Shown here: positions 28,185 through 38,186 of the stretch, piece after piece
Numbering within the stretch: the stretch's first letter is position 1
Layout: the number at the start of each line of letters is the position of its first letter
Source: Qingshengfaniella alkalisoli
Lineage (GTDB): Bacteria > Pseudomonadota > Alphaproteobacteria > Rhodobacterales > Rhodobacteraceae
Direction: 5' to 3'
Assembly: GCF_007855645.1 (NCBI RefSeq)
Contig: NZ_CP042265.1
Location: 452,858 to 516,857, forward strand
Length of the DNA stretch: 64,000 bases
Position numbers and translations under genes: made by a program
The notes under the pieces: model-generated
What the model saw: only the letters and a program-made list of their open reading frames with translations
Told to the model about the DNA's origin: nothing
Database searches by the model: none

Positions 28185-28969
28185 GCGCGTTGCCTTTCGG
28201 TCGGTATGGGATCGATATGATGGATGGCGACGGGCTGCCCGTCGATCTGGATCACCTGGATTTCCAGATCAAAGATATCCCGGAGCTGCGATTGAGTGAC
28301 GATCTGCGAGGGCGTGCCGATGGAATGGACTTCGCCATCCTTCAAAGCGACAATCCGGTCCGCATAGAGCGCCGCGAAATTGATGTCATGAACGACGATC
28401 ACGATGGTCTTGCGCAGCCTATCGGCGGCAAGGCGAAGCTGCTGCATCATGTCGCGCGCATGCTTCATGTCCAGATTGTTCAACGGTTCGTCCAGAAGGA
28501 TGTAGTCCGTGTCCTGCGCCAGCACCATCGCGACGAAAGCACGTTGCCGCTGGCCGCCGGACAGCTCATCCATGAACCGGTCGCGCAAATCATCAAGACG
28601 CAGCAATGCGATTGCCGCGTCAATCTTCTCGCGATCCTGGACGGTAACGCGACCCTTGTGATGCGGATAACGGCCGAAACCGACCAGTTCCGACACGCGC
28701 AACCGCGAGCCAAGCGAATTCTCCTGCCGCAGGATCGACAGCTTGCGGGCCAGTTCCTCGCTATCCGTGGTCGCAACATCCAGCCCATCGAAACTGACAC
28801 TGCCCGATTGCAACCTGCTCAAACGGCTCATCAGCGAAAGCAACGTGGATTTGCCGGCACCATTGGGGCCGATCAGTGCGGTAATGCCACCTTTTGGGAT
28901 GGACAAGGATACGTCGGACAGGATGTCCGCATCACCAATTCGATGGCAGACATTCTCGATACGGATCAT
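28181..28969 (-). CDS. Iron-siderophore ABC transporter ATPase
   Basis: A 262-residue ATPase of the FepC/CeuD/FatE type. Walker A GPNGAGKST, signature LSGGQRQRAFVAMVLAQD, Walker B YILLDEPLNNLD and the switch region VVHDINFAALYAD are all visible. It powers the two adjacent permeases. Four-base overlaps with its neighbours on both sides show translational coupling. Confidence 0.92.
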   Translation of the reverse strand: MIRIENVCHRIGDADILSDVSLSIPKGGITALIGPNGAGKSTLLSLMSRLSRLQSGSVSFDGLDVATTDSEELARKLSILRQENSLGSRLRVSELVGFGRYPHHKGRVTVQDREKIDAAIALLRLDDLRDRFMDELSGGQRQRAFVAMVLAQDTDYILLDEPLNNLDMKHARDMMQQLRLAADRLRKTIVIVVHDINFAALYADRIVALKDGEVHSIGTPSQIVTQSQLRDIFDLEIQVIQIDGQPVAIHHIDPIPTERQRA

Positions 28970-29922
28970 CGCGAATACCCCCTGAGCAATAGGAACAGGA
29001 ACACGAGGCCCCCAAGAAAATCTATGACGATGGACAGCGCACCTTGCAGGCCAAGAACATGCTCAAACACCGCTTGCCCGCCGATCAGCACAGCCGCCGA
29101 CACAAGCACCACCGCAGGCAGTGTCGCACCGTGCCGGCTGTCGCCCACAATGATGTAGGTCAGATGTGCAACCAGCAGCCCGAAAAAGGTGATTGGCCCA
29201 ACAAGTGCCGTCGACACCGAGACCAGCATCGCGACGACACACAGCACCGTCAGCACAAGACGGCGATAGGACAGGCCAAGATTGATCGCGTGGTCGCGCC
29301 CCAAAGCCAGCACGTCCAGTTTGCGATATACGCTCCACAGGAAAGGCAATGTCGCCAGACACAAAACCGCGCTGATCATCAGCAGGTCTTCATTGATTGC
29401 ATTGAAGCTCGCAAAGCTGGCGCCCTGCACCACGACGAATTCCGACGGGTCGATCAGACGCGACATGAAACTCGACAGGCTGCGGAAAAGCACGCCAAAG
29501 ATGATGCCCACCAGCAAGGTCAGATGCAGGCTCCGCCCACTTTCTCCGAACAGCCACAGAAACAGCGCAGACGCAAAGCCCATCATCAGAATGACCTCGG
29601 CCACGAATTTCCACTGCTCCGGGATCGCCAGCATGCCGCTGCCGCCCAATGTGAAAACCAAGCCGATCTGGACGAGAAGATAGAGCGCGTCGAATCCCAT
29701 GATGGATGGGGTCAGTATGCGGTTCCCCGTGACCGTGTGAAACAGGACAGTCGAGACACCGATGGCATAGGCCACAAGGATCAGCCCCGCCAGCTTGGTG
29801 CCGCGGAAGGCAATGGCGAAATCGAACGCGCCGGGCGGGATGCCAATGGTCATGAACATCGCCGCCGCGATCAGACCCAGGCCCGCCAACGCCGCTATGC
29901 GCCAACCCGTATCAGGCAGCAT
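28966..29922 (-). CDS. Iron-siderophore ABC transporter permease (second subunit)
   Basis: A 318-residue FecCD-family permease with about nine hydrophobic segments. Recognisable blocks are FHTVTGNRILTPSIMGFDAL and GPITFFGLLVAHLTYIIVGD. The pattern resembles the catechol/anguibactin-type permeases CeuC/FatC rather than FepG. It overlaps the upstream permease gene by 11 bases. Confidence 0.9.
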   Translation of the reverse strand: MLPDTGWRIAALAGLGLIAAAMFMTIGIPPGAFDFAIAFRGTKLAGLILVAYAIGVSTVLFHTVTGNRILTPSIMGFDALYLLVQIGLVFTLGGSGMLAIPEQWKFVAEVILMMGFASALFLWLFGESGRSLHLTLLVGIIFGVLFRSLSSFMSRLIDPSEFVVVQGASFASFNAINEDLLMISAVLCLATLPFLWSVYRKLDVLALGRDHAINLGLSYRRLVLTVLCVVAMLVSVSTALVGPITFFGLLVAHLTYIIVGDSRHGATLPAVVLVSAAVLIGGQAVFEHVLGLQGALSIVIDFLGGLVFLFLLLRGYSR

Positions 29923-30880
29923 GGGACCGCTTCCCGAGCAGCAGATACAGGAATAGCGCAGACCCCACGACGCCGAAAACGGTACCGATGGGAACCTCGT
30001 ACGGGTAGCGGATCACGCGCCCGATCATATCGCAGACCAGCAGGATCGACGCGCCCAACGCGGCAGCCCAGGGCACACTGGCCCGCAGGTTGTCACCGAC
30101 CATGCGGCTGGCGATGTTGGGCACGACCAGCCCCAGAAACGGGATCGCGCCGACCGTCACGACGATCACCGCCGAGATCACCGAGACGATGACCAGACCA
30201 AGGTTGCGCACCTGCGCGAAGTTCAGCCCAAGCGTGACGGACACATCCTCGCCCAAGCCCAGTATGGTGAAGCGGTCGGCCGCAAGGTATGCGACGCCGG
30301 CCAGCACAGCGGTTAGCCACAACAATTCGTAGCGGGATTTAAGCACGCCGGAAAATTCTCCGTTCGTCCATGTGCCAAGTAATTGCAGCAGATCAAAACG
30401 ATAGGCGAAAAAGGTCGCAACCGATCCGATGATGCCCCCCAGCATCAAGCCGACCAGCGGCACGAGCAACGGCGAGGAACGCGGCACGGATTTGAGAATG
30501 CGCAGAAACAGCAACGTACCCGCGATGGCAAAACCCGACGCGATCAGCATTTTCACGAAGACGGACGACGCTGGAAAGAACAGGATCGTAACCAGCAGGC
30601 CCAGCCCCGCACTTTCGACAGTGCCCGCCGTTGACGGTTCCACAAAGCGGTTTCGCGCCAACATCTGGAACAACAGCCCCGCAATGGCCAGCGAGGACCC
30701 GGTCAGGATGATCGCCAAAGTGCGCGGGATACGGCTGACCATGAAGATCATGGCCTCGTCGCCTCCTGCAAGCACGTCCCGCACCGACAGGTCGGACACC
30801 CCGACGAACAGGCTGATTCCCGAAAGGACCAGCACCATCAGCGCGCCGAGAACGGCATGATACGGGACGGATCGTTGCAT
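29912..30880 (-). CDS. Iron-siderophore ABC transporter permease (first subunit)
   Basis: A 322-residue FecCD-family permease resembling CeuB/FatD. Typical blocks are SRIPRTLAIILTGSSLAIAG, LLFQMLARNRFVEPSTAGTV and AIPFLGLVVPNIASRMVGDN. It pairs with the following permease to form the translocation channel. It starts six bases after the binding-protein stop. Confidence 0.9.
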   Translation of the reverse strand: MQRSVPYHAVLGALMVLVLSGISLFVGVSDLSVRDVLAGGDEAMIFMVSRIPRTLAIILTGSSLAIAGLLFQMLARNRFVEPSTAGTVESAGLGLLVTILFFPASSVFVKMLIASGFAIAGTLLFLRILKSVPRSSPLLVPLVGLMLGGIIGSVATFFAYRFDLLQLLGTWTNGEFSGVLKSRYELLWLTAVLAGVAYLAADRFTILGLGEDVSVTLGLNFAQVRNLGLVIVSVISAVIVVTVGAIPFLGLVVPNIASRMVGDNLRASVPWAAALGASILLVCDMIGRVIRYPYEVPIGTVFGVVGSALFLYLLLGKRSHAA

Positions 30881-30886
30881 CGCGGA

Positions 30887-31786
30887 TTACTCTGCGAAAG
30901 CCTCGGTCAGTTGATCGACAGTGGCCTGCATCGACTGGATACCACCCGGTGCGATATAGACGTTCGCGCCGTTCAGATAGACCACCTGATCTTCCTGCCA
31001 CGCAGTCGTCTGATGGATCAATTCGTTATCGAGCGTGGATTGCGCACTTTCACCATCCTGCCCGACTGCAGCCGCGCGGTCGATCACCAGAAGCCAGTCC
31101 GGGTTCATCTCGTGGATGAACTCGTAGGAAATTGCTTCGCCATGCGTTTTCACATCGACTTCGGGATCAGCGGGTTCCAGCCCCAACCCGTTGTGGATCC
31201 AGCCAAAACGCGAGCCCGGACCATATGCAGACAGCTTCGGGCCGTTCGTCATGACGATCAACGCCGAGCCTTTTCCCTCGGTTTCGTTCCTAAGCGCGGC
31301 AAGACTGTCTTCGAAGTTGGCGGTCAGGTCTTCGGCCTCGGTATCTTTGCCAAAGAGCGCACCAAGCTGATGGGTCTGCGCGATCGCTTCCTGCACCAGG
31401 TCGTCGCCGGGCAGTGTCAGATCGATGGTCGGCGCAATCTTTTCGAGCGCCTCGCGCTGGGTCGCGGATCGCGACGCAACAATGATCAGTTCCGGCTTCA
31501 GGGAGAACACCTGTTCGAAGTCCGGTTCGAACAAGGTGCCCACACTGGTGACACTTTCCAGATCGGACAGGTAGTCCAGATAAATCGGGCTGGGAACACC
31601 AACCGGCGCAACACCGAGCGCGTCCATCGTATCGATGACCCCGAAATCGAAGACGACAACATTTTCCGGATTTGCACCGACCGACACAGGGCCTTGTGCC
31701 GTCGTCATCTCGACGGATTGCGCCAGCAGCGGCGCAGCGGATGCAAGCAAAAGTCCCGTGGCAACGCACAGATTGGTTAGCTTCAT
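30887..31786 (-). CDS. Siderophore ABC transporter substrate-binding protein (CeuE/FatB type)
   Basis: A 299-residue periplasmic receptor of the cluster-8 helical-backbone type. It has a signal peptide (LLLASAAPLLAQS) and then TTAQGPVSVGANPENVVVFD, DTMDALGVAPVG, and FEPDFEQVFSLKPELIIVAS. The first gene of a five-gene iron operon (receptor, two permeases, ATPase, SIP). No TonB receptor or siderophore synthesis gene is nearby, so it may take up siderophores made by others. Confidence 0.9.
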   Translation of the reverse strand: MKLTNLCVATGLLLASAAPLLAQSVEMTTAQGPVSVGANPENVVVFDFGVIDTMDALGVAPVGVPSPIYLDYLSDLESVTSVGTLFEPDFEQVFSLKPELIIVASRSATQREALEKIAPTIDLTLPGDDLVQEAIAQTHQLGALFGKDTEAEDLTANFEDSLAALRNETEGKGSALIVMTNGPKLSAYGPGSRFGWIHNGLGLEPADPEVDVKTHGEAISYEFIHEMNPDWLLVIDRAAAVGQDGESAQSTLDNELIHQTTAWQEDQVVYLNGANVYIAPGGIQSMQATVDQLTEAFAE

Positions 31787-31827
31787 AACCGGTTTCCCTG
31801 AAACGAGGTCCCGCCTCAGGCGGCGGA

Positions 31828-31856
31828 ACTATAGTTGATACTTTTGCTAGGTCTAA
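31828..31856 (-). promoter_or_regulatory. Possible promoter of the siderophore operon
   Basis: On the minus strand a -10-like TATAGT (31828-31833) lies 18 bases downstream of a weak -35-like TTTAGA overlapping 31852-31857. A small hairpin GCCTGAGGC follows before the start codon. No Fur, RirA or Irr box could be assigned with confidence. Confidence 0.3.
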
Positions 31857-31911
31857 AATACCTGAGTAAAAATATCCAGAGATCGCGTTTCAAGTTTTCC
31901 TGCGCGGTCGA

Positions 31912-32643
31912 TCAGATGCTCTGCTTCAGATTGACGCGCTTCGACAACTCCGCCGCGCTTTCCTTGCGCTCGGAGTAGCGATCCACCAGATGGTCGCGAA
32001 TTTCCCGCGTCAGCCAAGTGAACCGCACAAGTTCTTCCATCACGTCCACCACGCGGTCATAGAAAGGCGATGGCGTCATTCGTCCTGACTCGTCAAACTC
32101 ACGGAAGGCCTTCGGCACCGAGGACTGGTTGGGAATGGTCAGAAGGCGCATCCACCGCCCAAGTATCCGCAACTGGTTGACGGTGTTGAAACTTTGCGAC
32201 CCTCCACACACCTGCATCACGGCCAGCGTCTTTCCCTGCGTGGGACGAACACCGCCCAACGACAGCGGAATCCAATCGATTTGCGCCTTCATCACGCTGG
32301 ACATTGCGCCGTGACGTTCGGGCGACACCCACACCATTCCATCACACCAAGTTACCAGTTCACGAAGTTCCGCTACTTTCGGATGATCGGCGCCCGCGGC
32401 GTCAGGCAATGGCAGACCGGACGGGTTGAAGCTACGGGTTTCGGCCCCAAAGCGGCGAAGGATGCGACCTGCCTCTTCGCTCATCAGCCGACTGTAGGAG
32501 CGCTCGCGAAGCGATCCATAGAGAATCAGAAACTTCGGCGGTGTCGTGGTCCTGATCGGATCGGCCAGACGCTCGACATCGGTTGCGTGGAAACAATCAT
32601 CGTCGATTTGCGGTGTATCAAGCAACGGGTTGTCCTTTCTCAT
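31912..32643 (-). CDS. arsH: Organoarsenical oxidase ArsH
   Basis: A 243-residue NADPH-dependent FMN flavoprotein that in relatives oxidises trivalent organoarsenicals. The flavodoxin-like FMN loop [34 protein letters not shown] and [20 protein letters not shown] are diagnostic. Last gene of the ars operon; its start lies 26 bases inside the end of arsC. Confidence 0.95.
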   Translation of the reverse strand: MRKDNPLLDTPQIDDDCFHATDVERLADPIRTTTPPKFLILYGSLRERSYSRLMSEEAGRILRRFGAETRSFNPSGLPLPDAAGADHPKVAELRELVTWCDGMVWVSPERHGAMSSVMKAQIDWIPLSLGGVRPTQGKTLAVMQVCGGSQSFNTVNQLRILGRWMRLLTIPNQSSVPKAFREFDESGRMTPSPFYDRVVDVMEELVRFTWLTREIRDHLVDRYSERKESAAELSKRVNLKQSI

Positions 32644-33037
32644 TCAGGATCAGCTCGCCATCTTCTTTATAGATGGGACGAGCAGGCAGCTCGTCGAGGA
32701 GAGGCAGAACGGCCTCGCTCGGACGGCAAAGGCGCACGCCCTTCGGCGTGCAGACGATTGGGCGATTGACCAGGATCGGGCGCTGCACCATCGCATCCAG
32801 AAGAGTTTCGTCATCCACCGACGGGTCCAGCAGTCCCATCTCTTCGGCAGGTGATCGCCTGACCCGGAGGGCATCACGCGGCGTCAAACCGGCCGCTGCA
32901 AACAGGCCGAGCAGTTGCGGACGTGTCCAGCCTTCCTTGAGGTACTCTATGACAACTGGTTCCTCTCCACTTGCGCGCAGCACGGCAAGCACGTTGCGCG
33001 AAGTTCCGCAGTCAGGATTGTGGTAAATGACATTCAT
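32618..33037 (-). CDS. arsC: Arsenate reductase, glutaredoxin-dependent
   Basis: A 139-residue ArsC of the plasmid R773 type that reduces arsenate to arsenite. The active-site loop NPDCGTSRN carries the catalytic Cys10. The arginines that hold the oxyanion lie in the central part, and [20 protein letters not shown] is the typical C-terminal block. It overlaps the arsenite pump gene by four bases. Confidence 0.95.
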   Translation of the reverse strand: MNVIYHNPDCGTSRNVLAVLRASGEEPVVIEYLKEGWTRPQLLGLFAAAGLTPRDALRVRRSPAEEMGLLDPSVDDETLLDAMVQRPILVNRPIVCTPKGVRLCRPSEAVLPLLDELPARPIYKEDGELILNEKGQPVA

Positions 33038-34086
33038 TGCGCCCGGCCTTCGAATTTCACCGCGGTCCGATTGGCAAATGCGACAAGCGACAACATCACC
33101 GGCACCTCAACCAGCACGCCAACCACCGTCGCCAACGCTGCACCGGAATTCAGGCCAAACAGGCTGATGGCCACCGCAACGGCCAGTTCGAAAAAGTTCG
33201 ATGTCCCAATCAGTGCACAAGGCGCAGCGATGCGGTGCGGCACGCGCCACAGATACGCCGCGCCATAGGCCAACGCGAACATGCCGTAGCTTTGCACCAG
33301 TATCGGAACCGCGATCAGGCCGATCACGATGGGACGATCAAGGATAACATTGCCCTGCAACGCGAACAGGATCACCACCGTCACGATCAGGCCACCAACG
33401 GACAAAGGCTTGGCCCGGGCTGAGAACTCGGCGATCCGATCCGGGGTGCCCAGCTTGCGGCGCACCCAAAGACCGGCCAGAAGAGGCAGCACCACATACA
33501 GCAATGTTGCCAGCACCAGCGTCTGCCAAGGGACATGTATTTCCGTCACACCGAGCAACAACGCAACGATGGGCGCGAAAGCGAAGACCATGATCAGATC
33601 GTTCACAGACACCTGCACCAACGTATAGGTCGCATCGCCCTTGGTCAGTTGCGACCACACGAAGACCATCGCGGTGCATGGCGCAGCCCCCAACAGGATC
33701 AAGCCCGCGATGTATTGCGAGGCGTCTTCGGGCGAGATGAACGGCGCAAAGATGTAATCAAAGAACAGCACTGCCAACAGCGCCATGGTGAACGGTTTGA
33801 TCAACCAGTTTACCACCAGCGTCAGAACCAGCCCCTTTGGCTGCTTCGCAATGCCGCTGACCGCGCCGAAGTCGACGCCCACCATCATCGGGAAAACCAT
33901 CGCCCAGATCAGCACCGCGATCACGAAGTTGATCGAGGCAATCTCCGCCCCCGCAATACCTTGCACCAGCCCCGGCGCGAAATTACCCAAGGCGATGCCG
34001 CCGGCGATCGCAAGCAATATCCAAAGCGTCAAATATCTTTCAAACACTCCCATCGGAGCGCTGTTCTGCACCGTTGCATCCGTCAT
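33034..34086 (-). CDS. acr3: Arsenite efflux pump of the Acr3 type
   Basis: A 350-residue, about ten-helix membrane exporter expelling arsenite with the proton gradient. Family landmarks are [35 protein letters not shown] (with the conserved cysteine in helix 4) and [14 protein letters not shown]. It is Acr3, not the unrelated ArsB antiporter. 86 bases separate it from arsR; I see no other gene in the gap. Confidence 0.95.
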   Translation of the reverse strand: MTDATVQNSAPMGVFERYLTLWILLAIAGGIALGNFAPGLVQGIAGAEIASINFVIAVLIWAMVFPMMVGVDFGAVSGIAKQPKGLVLTLVVNWLIKPFTMALLAVLFFDYIFAPFISPEDASQYIAGLILLGAAPCTAMVFVWSQLTKGDATYTLVQVSVNDLIMVFAFAPIVALLLGVTEIHVPWQTLVLATLLYVVLPLLAGLWVRRKLGTPDRIAEFSARAKPLSVGGLIVTVVILFALQGNVILDRPIVIGLIAVPILVQSYGMFALAYGAAYLWRVPHRIAAPCALIGTSNFFELAVAVAISLFGLNSGAALATVVGVLVEVPVMLSLVAFANRTAVKFEGRAQ

Positions 34087-34172
34087 AGGATATCCTGTCA
34101 GTTTTTGCGGCTCTCACCCGAGCCGAAGTTGCGTCACGCCAGACAAGCACCTTGGCTGTGAAAGACGATCGC

Positions 34173-34514
34173 TTAAGCCTCCAGACAACCGCAGGCGATT
34201 TCGTTCAGCAAGGATTGGCATTGCTCCGGCGCGCCCCCACAGCAGTCTTCGATCAGATATGCCAGCAAGTCCCGCACGCCGCCGAAATCCGCGAAATAGC
34301 GGATTGCCCGGCCCTCGCGTTTGTTTCGTAGCAGACCCGCCACGGTCAGGATCGACAGGTTCGTAGACAAGGTGTTTGGGCGAAATCCCAACGTCTTGCC
34401 AATCTCGCCCGCGAGCATCCCGTCGCCACCGGCCTTTATCAGCAGGCGGAAAATGTCCAGTCGAGATTCTTGTCCGAGAGCCGCCAAAGCAGAAAGTGCG
34501 TTTTCTTTTTCCAT
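34173..34514 (-). CDS. arsR: ArsR-family arsenic-responsive repressor
   Basis: A 113-residue winged-helix repressor, first gene of arsR-acr3-arsC-arsH. The recognition helix lies around LGFRPNTLSTNLSILTVAGL. The As(III)-binding cysteines are not the ELCVCDL type. Instead clustered cysteines occur at the C-terminus (DCCGGAPEQC and CGC), as in other Rhodobacterales/rhizobial ArsR proteins. It should release DNA when arsenite binds. Confidence 0.92.
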   Translation of the reverse strand: MEKENALSALAALGQESRLDIFRLLIKAGGDGMLAGEIGKTLGFRPNTLSTNLSILTVAGLLRNKREGRAIRYFADFGGVRDLLAYLIEDCCGGAPEQCQSLLNEIACGCLEA

Positions 34515-34531
34515 ATTTCTAGATTACTCGA

Positions 34532-34537
34532 ATTATA
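34532..34537 (-). promoter_or_regulatory. Likely -10 element of the ars operon
   Basis: A consensus TATAAT on the minus strand lies 18 bases before the arsR start codon in an AT-rich stretch. A repressor bound there would block polymerase. No clear -35 was found. Confidence 0.35.
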
Positions 34538-34620
34538 GTTTATTGCAAGCGCATTCCGAGATCGGGGTTGCAGTCCCGGCCCCTGACATGACAAATCATC
34601 GCAACTAACGGGAAGAGCAG

Positions 34621-35400
34621 ATGGAACTCCTCTCTGGCACGCTGTTTACTGATCCTGTATCGCTGTTGTCCGGCACACTTGCCGTCACGCTCGTGGGGCT
34701 GTCCAAGGGCGGATTCGGCGGGGCTATGGCGCTGCTCGGTGTTCCAATTCTTGCGCTTTCGATGCCGCCGGTTCAGGCGGCGGCAATCATGCTGCCGATC
34801 CTGCTGGTCATGGATGCCGTCAGCCTTTGGACTTGGCGACGCTATCATGATTGGACCACTCTGAAGCTGATGATCCCGGCAGGAGCCGTGGGCATCGCCA
34901 TCGGGTGGATGGCGGTATCCGTCACGTCTGATGCTGCCGTGCGATTGATCGTCGGAACCGTTGCTCTACTATTTGTCTTGCGATCTATTCTTCCGGCATC
35001 ACTGTTTGCATCCAAATCCGCCAACGGGCATCGCCCCATCCTGGCCTGGTTCTGGGGATCCATCGCTGGCTTCACCAGTTTCGTTGCGCATGCGGGCGGG
35101 CCACCTTATCAGATCTACACCATGCCCTTGCGAATGGACCCGAAGCTGTTCACGGGCACTTCGGTCGTGTTCTTCGCCGTCGTCAATGCAATCAAGGTCG
35201 TGCCCTATTTCATGCTGGGCCAATTTGATGCAACGAACCTGCACTCCTCCTTCGTCATGCTGCCGGTCGCCGTCCTGTCGACGATTTTGGGTGCCGCGCT
35301 GATCAAACGGATGAAGGCTGAGATTTTCTATCCCATGATGTATACCATGGTCGCTATCGTCGCTCTGAAACTGATGTGGGACGGAATCTCCGGTCTGTAA
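34621..35400 (+). CDS. TauE/SafE-family membrane exporter
   Basis: A 259-residue protein with about eight hydrophobic segments. The family's opening block LVGLSKGGFGGAMALLGVPI and the second-half repeat GFTSFVAHAGGPPYQIY are both present. Relatives move sulfite, sulfonates or organosulfur anions out of the cell. It is divergent from the ars operon across 106 bases and upstream of sitA on the same strand. Whether it belongs with arsenic resistance is not shown by sequence. Confidence 0.88.
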   Translation: MELLSGTLFTDPVSLLSGTLAVTLVGLSKGGFGGAMALLGVPILALSMPPVQAAAIMLPILLVMDAVSLWTWRRYHDWTTLKLMIPAGAVGIAIGWMAVSVTSDAAVRLIVGTVALLFVLRSILPASLFASKSANGHRPILAWFWGSIAGFTSFVAHAGGPPYQIYTMPLRMDPKLFTGTSVVFFAVVNAIKVVPYFMLGQFDATNLHSSFVMLPVAVLSTILGAALIKRMKAEIFYPMMYTMVAIVALKLMWDGISGL

Positions 35401-35403
35401 CTG

Positions 35404-35464
35404 CGCAAGAATACTTCTTGCGAATAGATCGCAACTATGCTCTTCGTTGCGAATGATTTGCAAC
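35404..35464 (+). promoter_or_regulatory. Tandem Mur/Fur-like operator sites upstream of sitABCD
   Basis: Two dyads sit in front of sitA. Box 1 is TTGCGAATAGATCGCAA (35418-35434) and box 2 is GTTGCGAATGATTTGCAAC (35446-35464), spaced about three helical turns apart. Box 2 touches the sitA ribosome site (AAGAGG). The shape fits the manganese-responsive Mur (Fur-family) sites of alphaproteobacterial sit genes. Just upstream a perfect hairpin CGCAAGAA-TAC-TTCTTGCG (35404-35422) overlaps box 1. Confidence 0.7.
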
Positions 35465-35476
35465 TAAGAGGCCCAC

Positions 35477-36376
35477 ATGACCCGCAAGACACTGGCCGCT
35501 AGCGCGGTGATCACGCTCGTCTCCGCATTGTCAGCACAGGCCGCCGAAGACCGGCTCAAAGTCGTCACCACATTTACGGTTCTGGCGGACATGGCGCAGA
35601 ACGTCGCGGGCGACGCCGCAGAGATCGTATCCGTCACCAAGCCAGGTGCGGAAATCCACGGCTATGAACCAACCCCCCGTGATCTGGTTCGTGCAAGCGA
35701 TGCCGATCTGGTGTTATGGAACGGGCTGAACCTCGAACTGTGGTTCGAGCAATTCATCGCCAATCTGGGCGACATTCCATCTGTTACGCTGACCGATGGC
35801 ATCGACCCGATCTCGATTTCCGAGGGTGCCTATTTAGGCAAGGCCAACCCTCACGCCTGGATGGGATTGGAAAACGCGAAAGTCTACGTCGACAACATCG
35901 CAACCGCCCTATCGGAGCATGACCCCGACAACGCCACGGTCTATGCTGAGAACGCCGCTGCTTATAAGCAGGAACTCGAATCCGTGATCGACCCGCTACG
36001 CACCCGCATCGCGGCGGTGCCAGCACAGCAACGCTGGCTCGTCACCTGCGAAGGTGCATTCAGCTATCTCGCCCGCGATTTCGGGATGAAAGAACTGTAC
36101 CTGTGGCCGATGAACTCCGATCAGGTCGGCACGCCCCAACAGGTCCGCAAGGTGATCGACGGGGTACGCGAGAATGACATCCCCGTGGTGTTCTGTGAAA
36201 GTACCGTCAATGTGGCCCCTGCCCGTCAAGTCGCGCGCGAAACGGATGCTGCCTATGGCGGTGTGCTATATGTCGACAGCCTCAGTCCGCGTAGCGGCCC
36301 CGTCCCGACCTATCTCGATCTGCTCCGCGTGACGTCGGAAACGATCGCGCAGGGGCTGGAAAAGAACCTCGACTGA
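35477..36376 (+). CDS. sitA: Manganese/iron ABC transporter binding protein
   Basis: A 299-residue periplasmic cluster-9 metal receptor. After the signal peptide (to SALSAQA) come [20 protein letters not shown], the first ligand region [13 protein letters not shown], the second histidine in [12 protein letters not shown], and [20 protein letters not shown]. The ligand set (two His, then Glu, and a C-terminal Asp near LYVDSLS) is of the SitA/MntC type rather than the three-histidine zinc type. First gene of sitABCD. Confidence 0.92.
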   Translation: MTRKTLAASAVITLVSALSAQAAEDRLKVVTTFTVLADMAQNVAGDAAEIVSVTKPGAEIHGYEPTPRDLVRASDADLVLWNGLNLELWFEQFIANLGDIPSVTLTDGIDPISISEGAYLGKANPHAWMGLENAKVYVDNIATALSEHDPDNATVYAENAAAYKQELESVIDPLRTRIAAVPAQQRWLVTCEGAFSYLARDFGMKELYLWPMNSDQVGTPQQVRKVIDGVRENDIPVVFCESTVNVAPARQVARETDAAYGGVLYVDSLSPRSGPVPTYLDLLRVTSETIAQGLEKNLD

Positions 36377-36450
36377 TCCCATCGCTTGACTGTCCCGCTA
36401 TGCCCGCCAAGGATCGAGCCAGCCCGCCAATGAAAGGACACGCCATATCC

Positions 36451-37326
36451 ATGCCCACCACTCAGGCAGCAAACCCTTCTGGCGGCATTCTCGCCCGTGA
36501 CGTCACGGTGACATATCGTAACGGACACACAGCACTTCATAATGCCAGCTTCGAGATACCGACAGGCACCGTCACCGCGCTGGTCGGGGTAAACGGAGCG
36601 GGCAAGTCAACGCTGTTCAAGGCAATCATGGGGTTCGTGCCGACATCGCGCGGTGACATCCGCCTGCTTGGCAGAACGGTGAACCAGGCGCTGCGTGAGA
36701 ACCTCGTGGCGTATGTTCCGCAAGCCGAAGAGGTCGACTGGGCGTTCCCGGTGCTGGTTGAAGACGTGGTGATGATGGGCCGCTATGGGCATATGGGATT
36801 CCTGCGACGCCCCTCGAAACAGGATCATCAGGCCGTTGCCGAAGCATTGGCGCGGGTCAATATGGCCGACTTCCGCAAAAGACAGATTGGTGAGCTGTCC
36901 GGCGGTCAGCGCAAACGTGTCTTTCTTGCCCGCGCGCTGGCACAAGATGGCCAGGTCATCCTGCTGGACGAGCCCTTCACCGGTGTCGATGTGAAGACAG
37001 AGGACCAGATCGTCGCCTTGCTGCGCGAACTGCGCGACGAAGGCCGGGTGATGCTGGTCTCCACCCACAATCTTGGCAGCGTACCGGAGTTCTGCGACCG
37101 CACCGTATTCGTCAAGGGCACGGTACTGGCCTATGGGCCTACGGAAACGACCTTCACCCGCGACAACCTCGAAAAGGCCTTTGGCGGCGTGCTGAGACAT
37201 TTCACCCTTAAGGGCGACACATTGCATGATGATGACGACCCGCGCGAGGTCCGCATCATCACCGACGACGAACGTCCTTTTGTGCATTACGGCGACCAAC
37301 CACAACGGCGCGAGGACAGCGAATGA
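36451..37326 (+). CDS. sitB: Manganese/iron ABC transporter ATPase
   Basis: An ATPase of about 291 residues. Walker [24 protein letters not shown] (typical of metal-type ATPases), signature [15 protein letters not shown] and Walker [13 protein letters not shown] are visible. The C-terminal extension is rich in Asp and His ([19 protein letters not shown]). I start at the ATG at 36451 with AAAGGA 12 bases upstream; earlier in-frame ATGs at 36400 and 36430 are possible. Overlaps sitC by four bases. Confidence 0.9.
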   Translation: MPTTQAANPSGGILARDVTVTYRNGHTALHNASFEIPTGTVTALVGVNGAGKSTLFKAIMGFVPTSRGDIRLLGRTVNQALRENLVAYVPQAEEVDWAFPVLVEDVVMMGRYGHMGFLRRPSKQDHQAVAEALARVNMADFRKRQIGELSGGQRKRVFLARALAQDGQVILLDEPFTGVDVKTEDQIVALLRELRDEGRVMLVSTHNLGSVPEFCDRTVFVKGTVLAYGPTETTFTRDNLEKAFGGVLRHFTLKGDTLHDDDDPREVRIITDDERPFVHYGDQPQRREDSE

Positions 37327-38186
37327 TGATGCTGGAGCCGTTTCAATACGGATACATGATGAACGCGATGTGGGTGTCGGCGCTGGTGGGCGGCGTTTGC
37401 GCCTTTCTGTCGGCCTATCTGATGCTAAAGGGGTGGTCCCTGATCGGCGACGCGCTTTCCCATTCGGTCGTGCCGGGTGTGGCCGGCGCGTATATGCTTG
37501 GCTTGCCATTCTCGGTCGGCGCGTTTCTCGCGGGCGGCATGGCGGCGGGCGCGATGCTGTTCCTGTCCGACCGGTCCGGCCTGAAAATCGACGTCATCAT
37601 CGGGTTGATTTTCACGACCTTCTTCGGACTCGGCCTGTTCCTGGTATCGATTCAGCCCATGTCCGTCAGCATCCAGACCATCACCATGGGCAACATCCTT
37701 GCAATCACGCCCGAAGACACGCTCCAACTGGTACTGATTGGCGCCATTTCACTGATCGTATTGCTGGCGAAATGGAGAGACCTGATGGTCACCTTCTTCG
37801 ACGAAAGCCATGCCCGCACCATCGGTCTGCGTCCAAGGTTGCTGAAAGCAGTATTCTTCGTGCTGCTGTCGGCGTCCGTCGTTGCAGCGATGCAGACCGT
37901 GGGTGCGTTTCTGGTCATCGCGATGGTCGTCACCCCCGGCGCGACAGCCTATCTGCTATGCGACCGCTTCCCTCGCCTGATTGTTACCTCCGTTGCCATC
38001 GGCGCAGTTACCAGCTTCGTCGGCGCTTATCTCAGCTATTTTCTGGACGGCGCAACCGGAGGCATCATTGTCTGTCTGCAAACACTGCTGTTTCTGACCG
38101 CCTTCATCTTCGCACCCAAGCACGGGTTGCGCGCGGCAAAGCGCAAAGCTTCGCGCGCACTGAGCGCAGCAGAGGGGACAAGCTGA
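37323..38186 (+). CDS. sitC: Manganese/iron ABC transporter permease SitC
   Basis: A 287-residue ABC-3 family permease. Landmarks are [30 protein letters not shown] and [20 protein letters not shown]. It pairs with SitD. It begins in an ATGA overlap with sitB and ends in a TGATG overlap with sitD. Confidence 0.92.
   Translation: MMMLEPFQYGYMMNAMWVSALVGGVCAFLSAYLMLKGWSLIGDALSHSVVPGVAGAYMLGLPFSVGAFLAGGMAAGAMLFLSDRSGLKIDVIIGLIFTTFFGLGLFLVSIQPMSVSIQTITMGNILAITPEDTLQLVLIGAISLIVLLAKWRDLMVTFFDESHARTIGLRPRLLKAVFFVLLSASVVAAMQTVGAFLVIAMVVTPGATAYLLCDRFPRLIVTSVAIGAVTSFVGAYLSYFLDGATGGIIVCLQTLLFLTAFIFAPKHGLRAAKRKASRALSAAEGTS

Noticed and set aside
31850..31880. Possible iron-box (Irr/RirA/Fur) sequences before the siderophore operon
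   Set aside because: TTTAGA and AT-rich stretches are present but do not match a full known motif with confidence.
37226..38185. Very long N-terminal extension of the sitD frame
   Set aside because: It is a shadow of sitB and sitC in another frame; the SitD family N-terminus begins at 38186.
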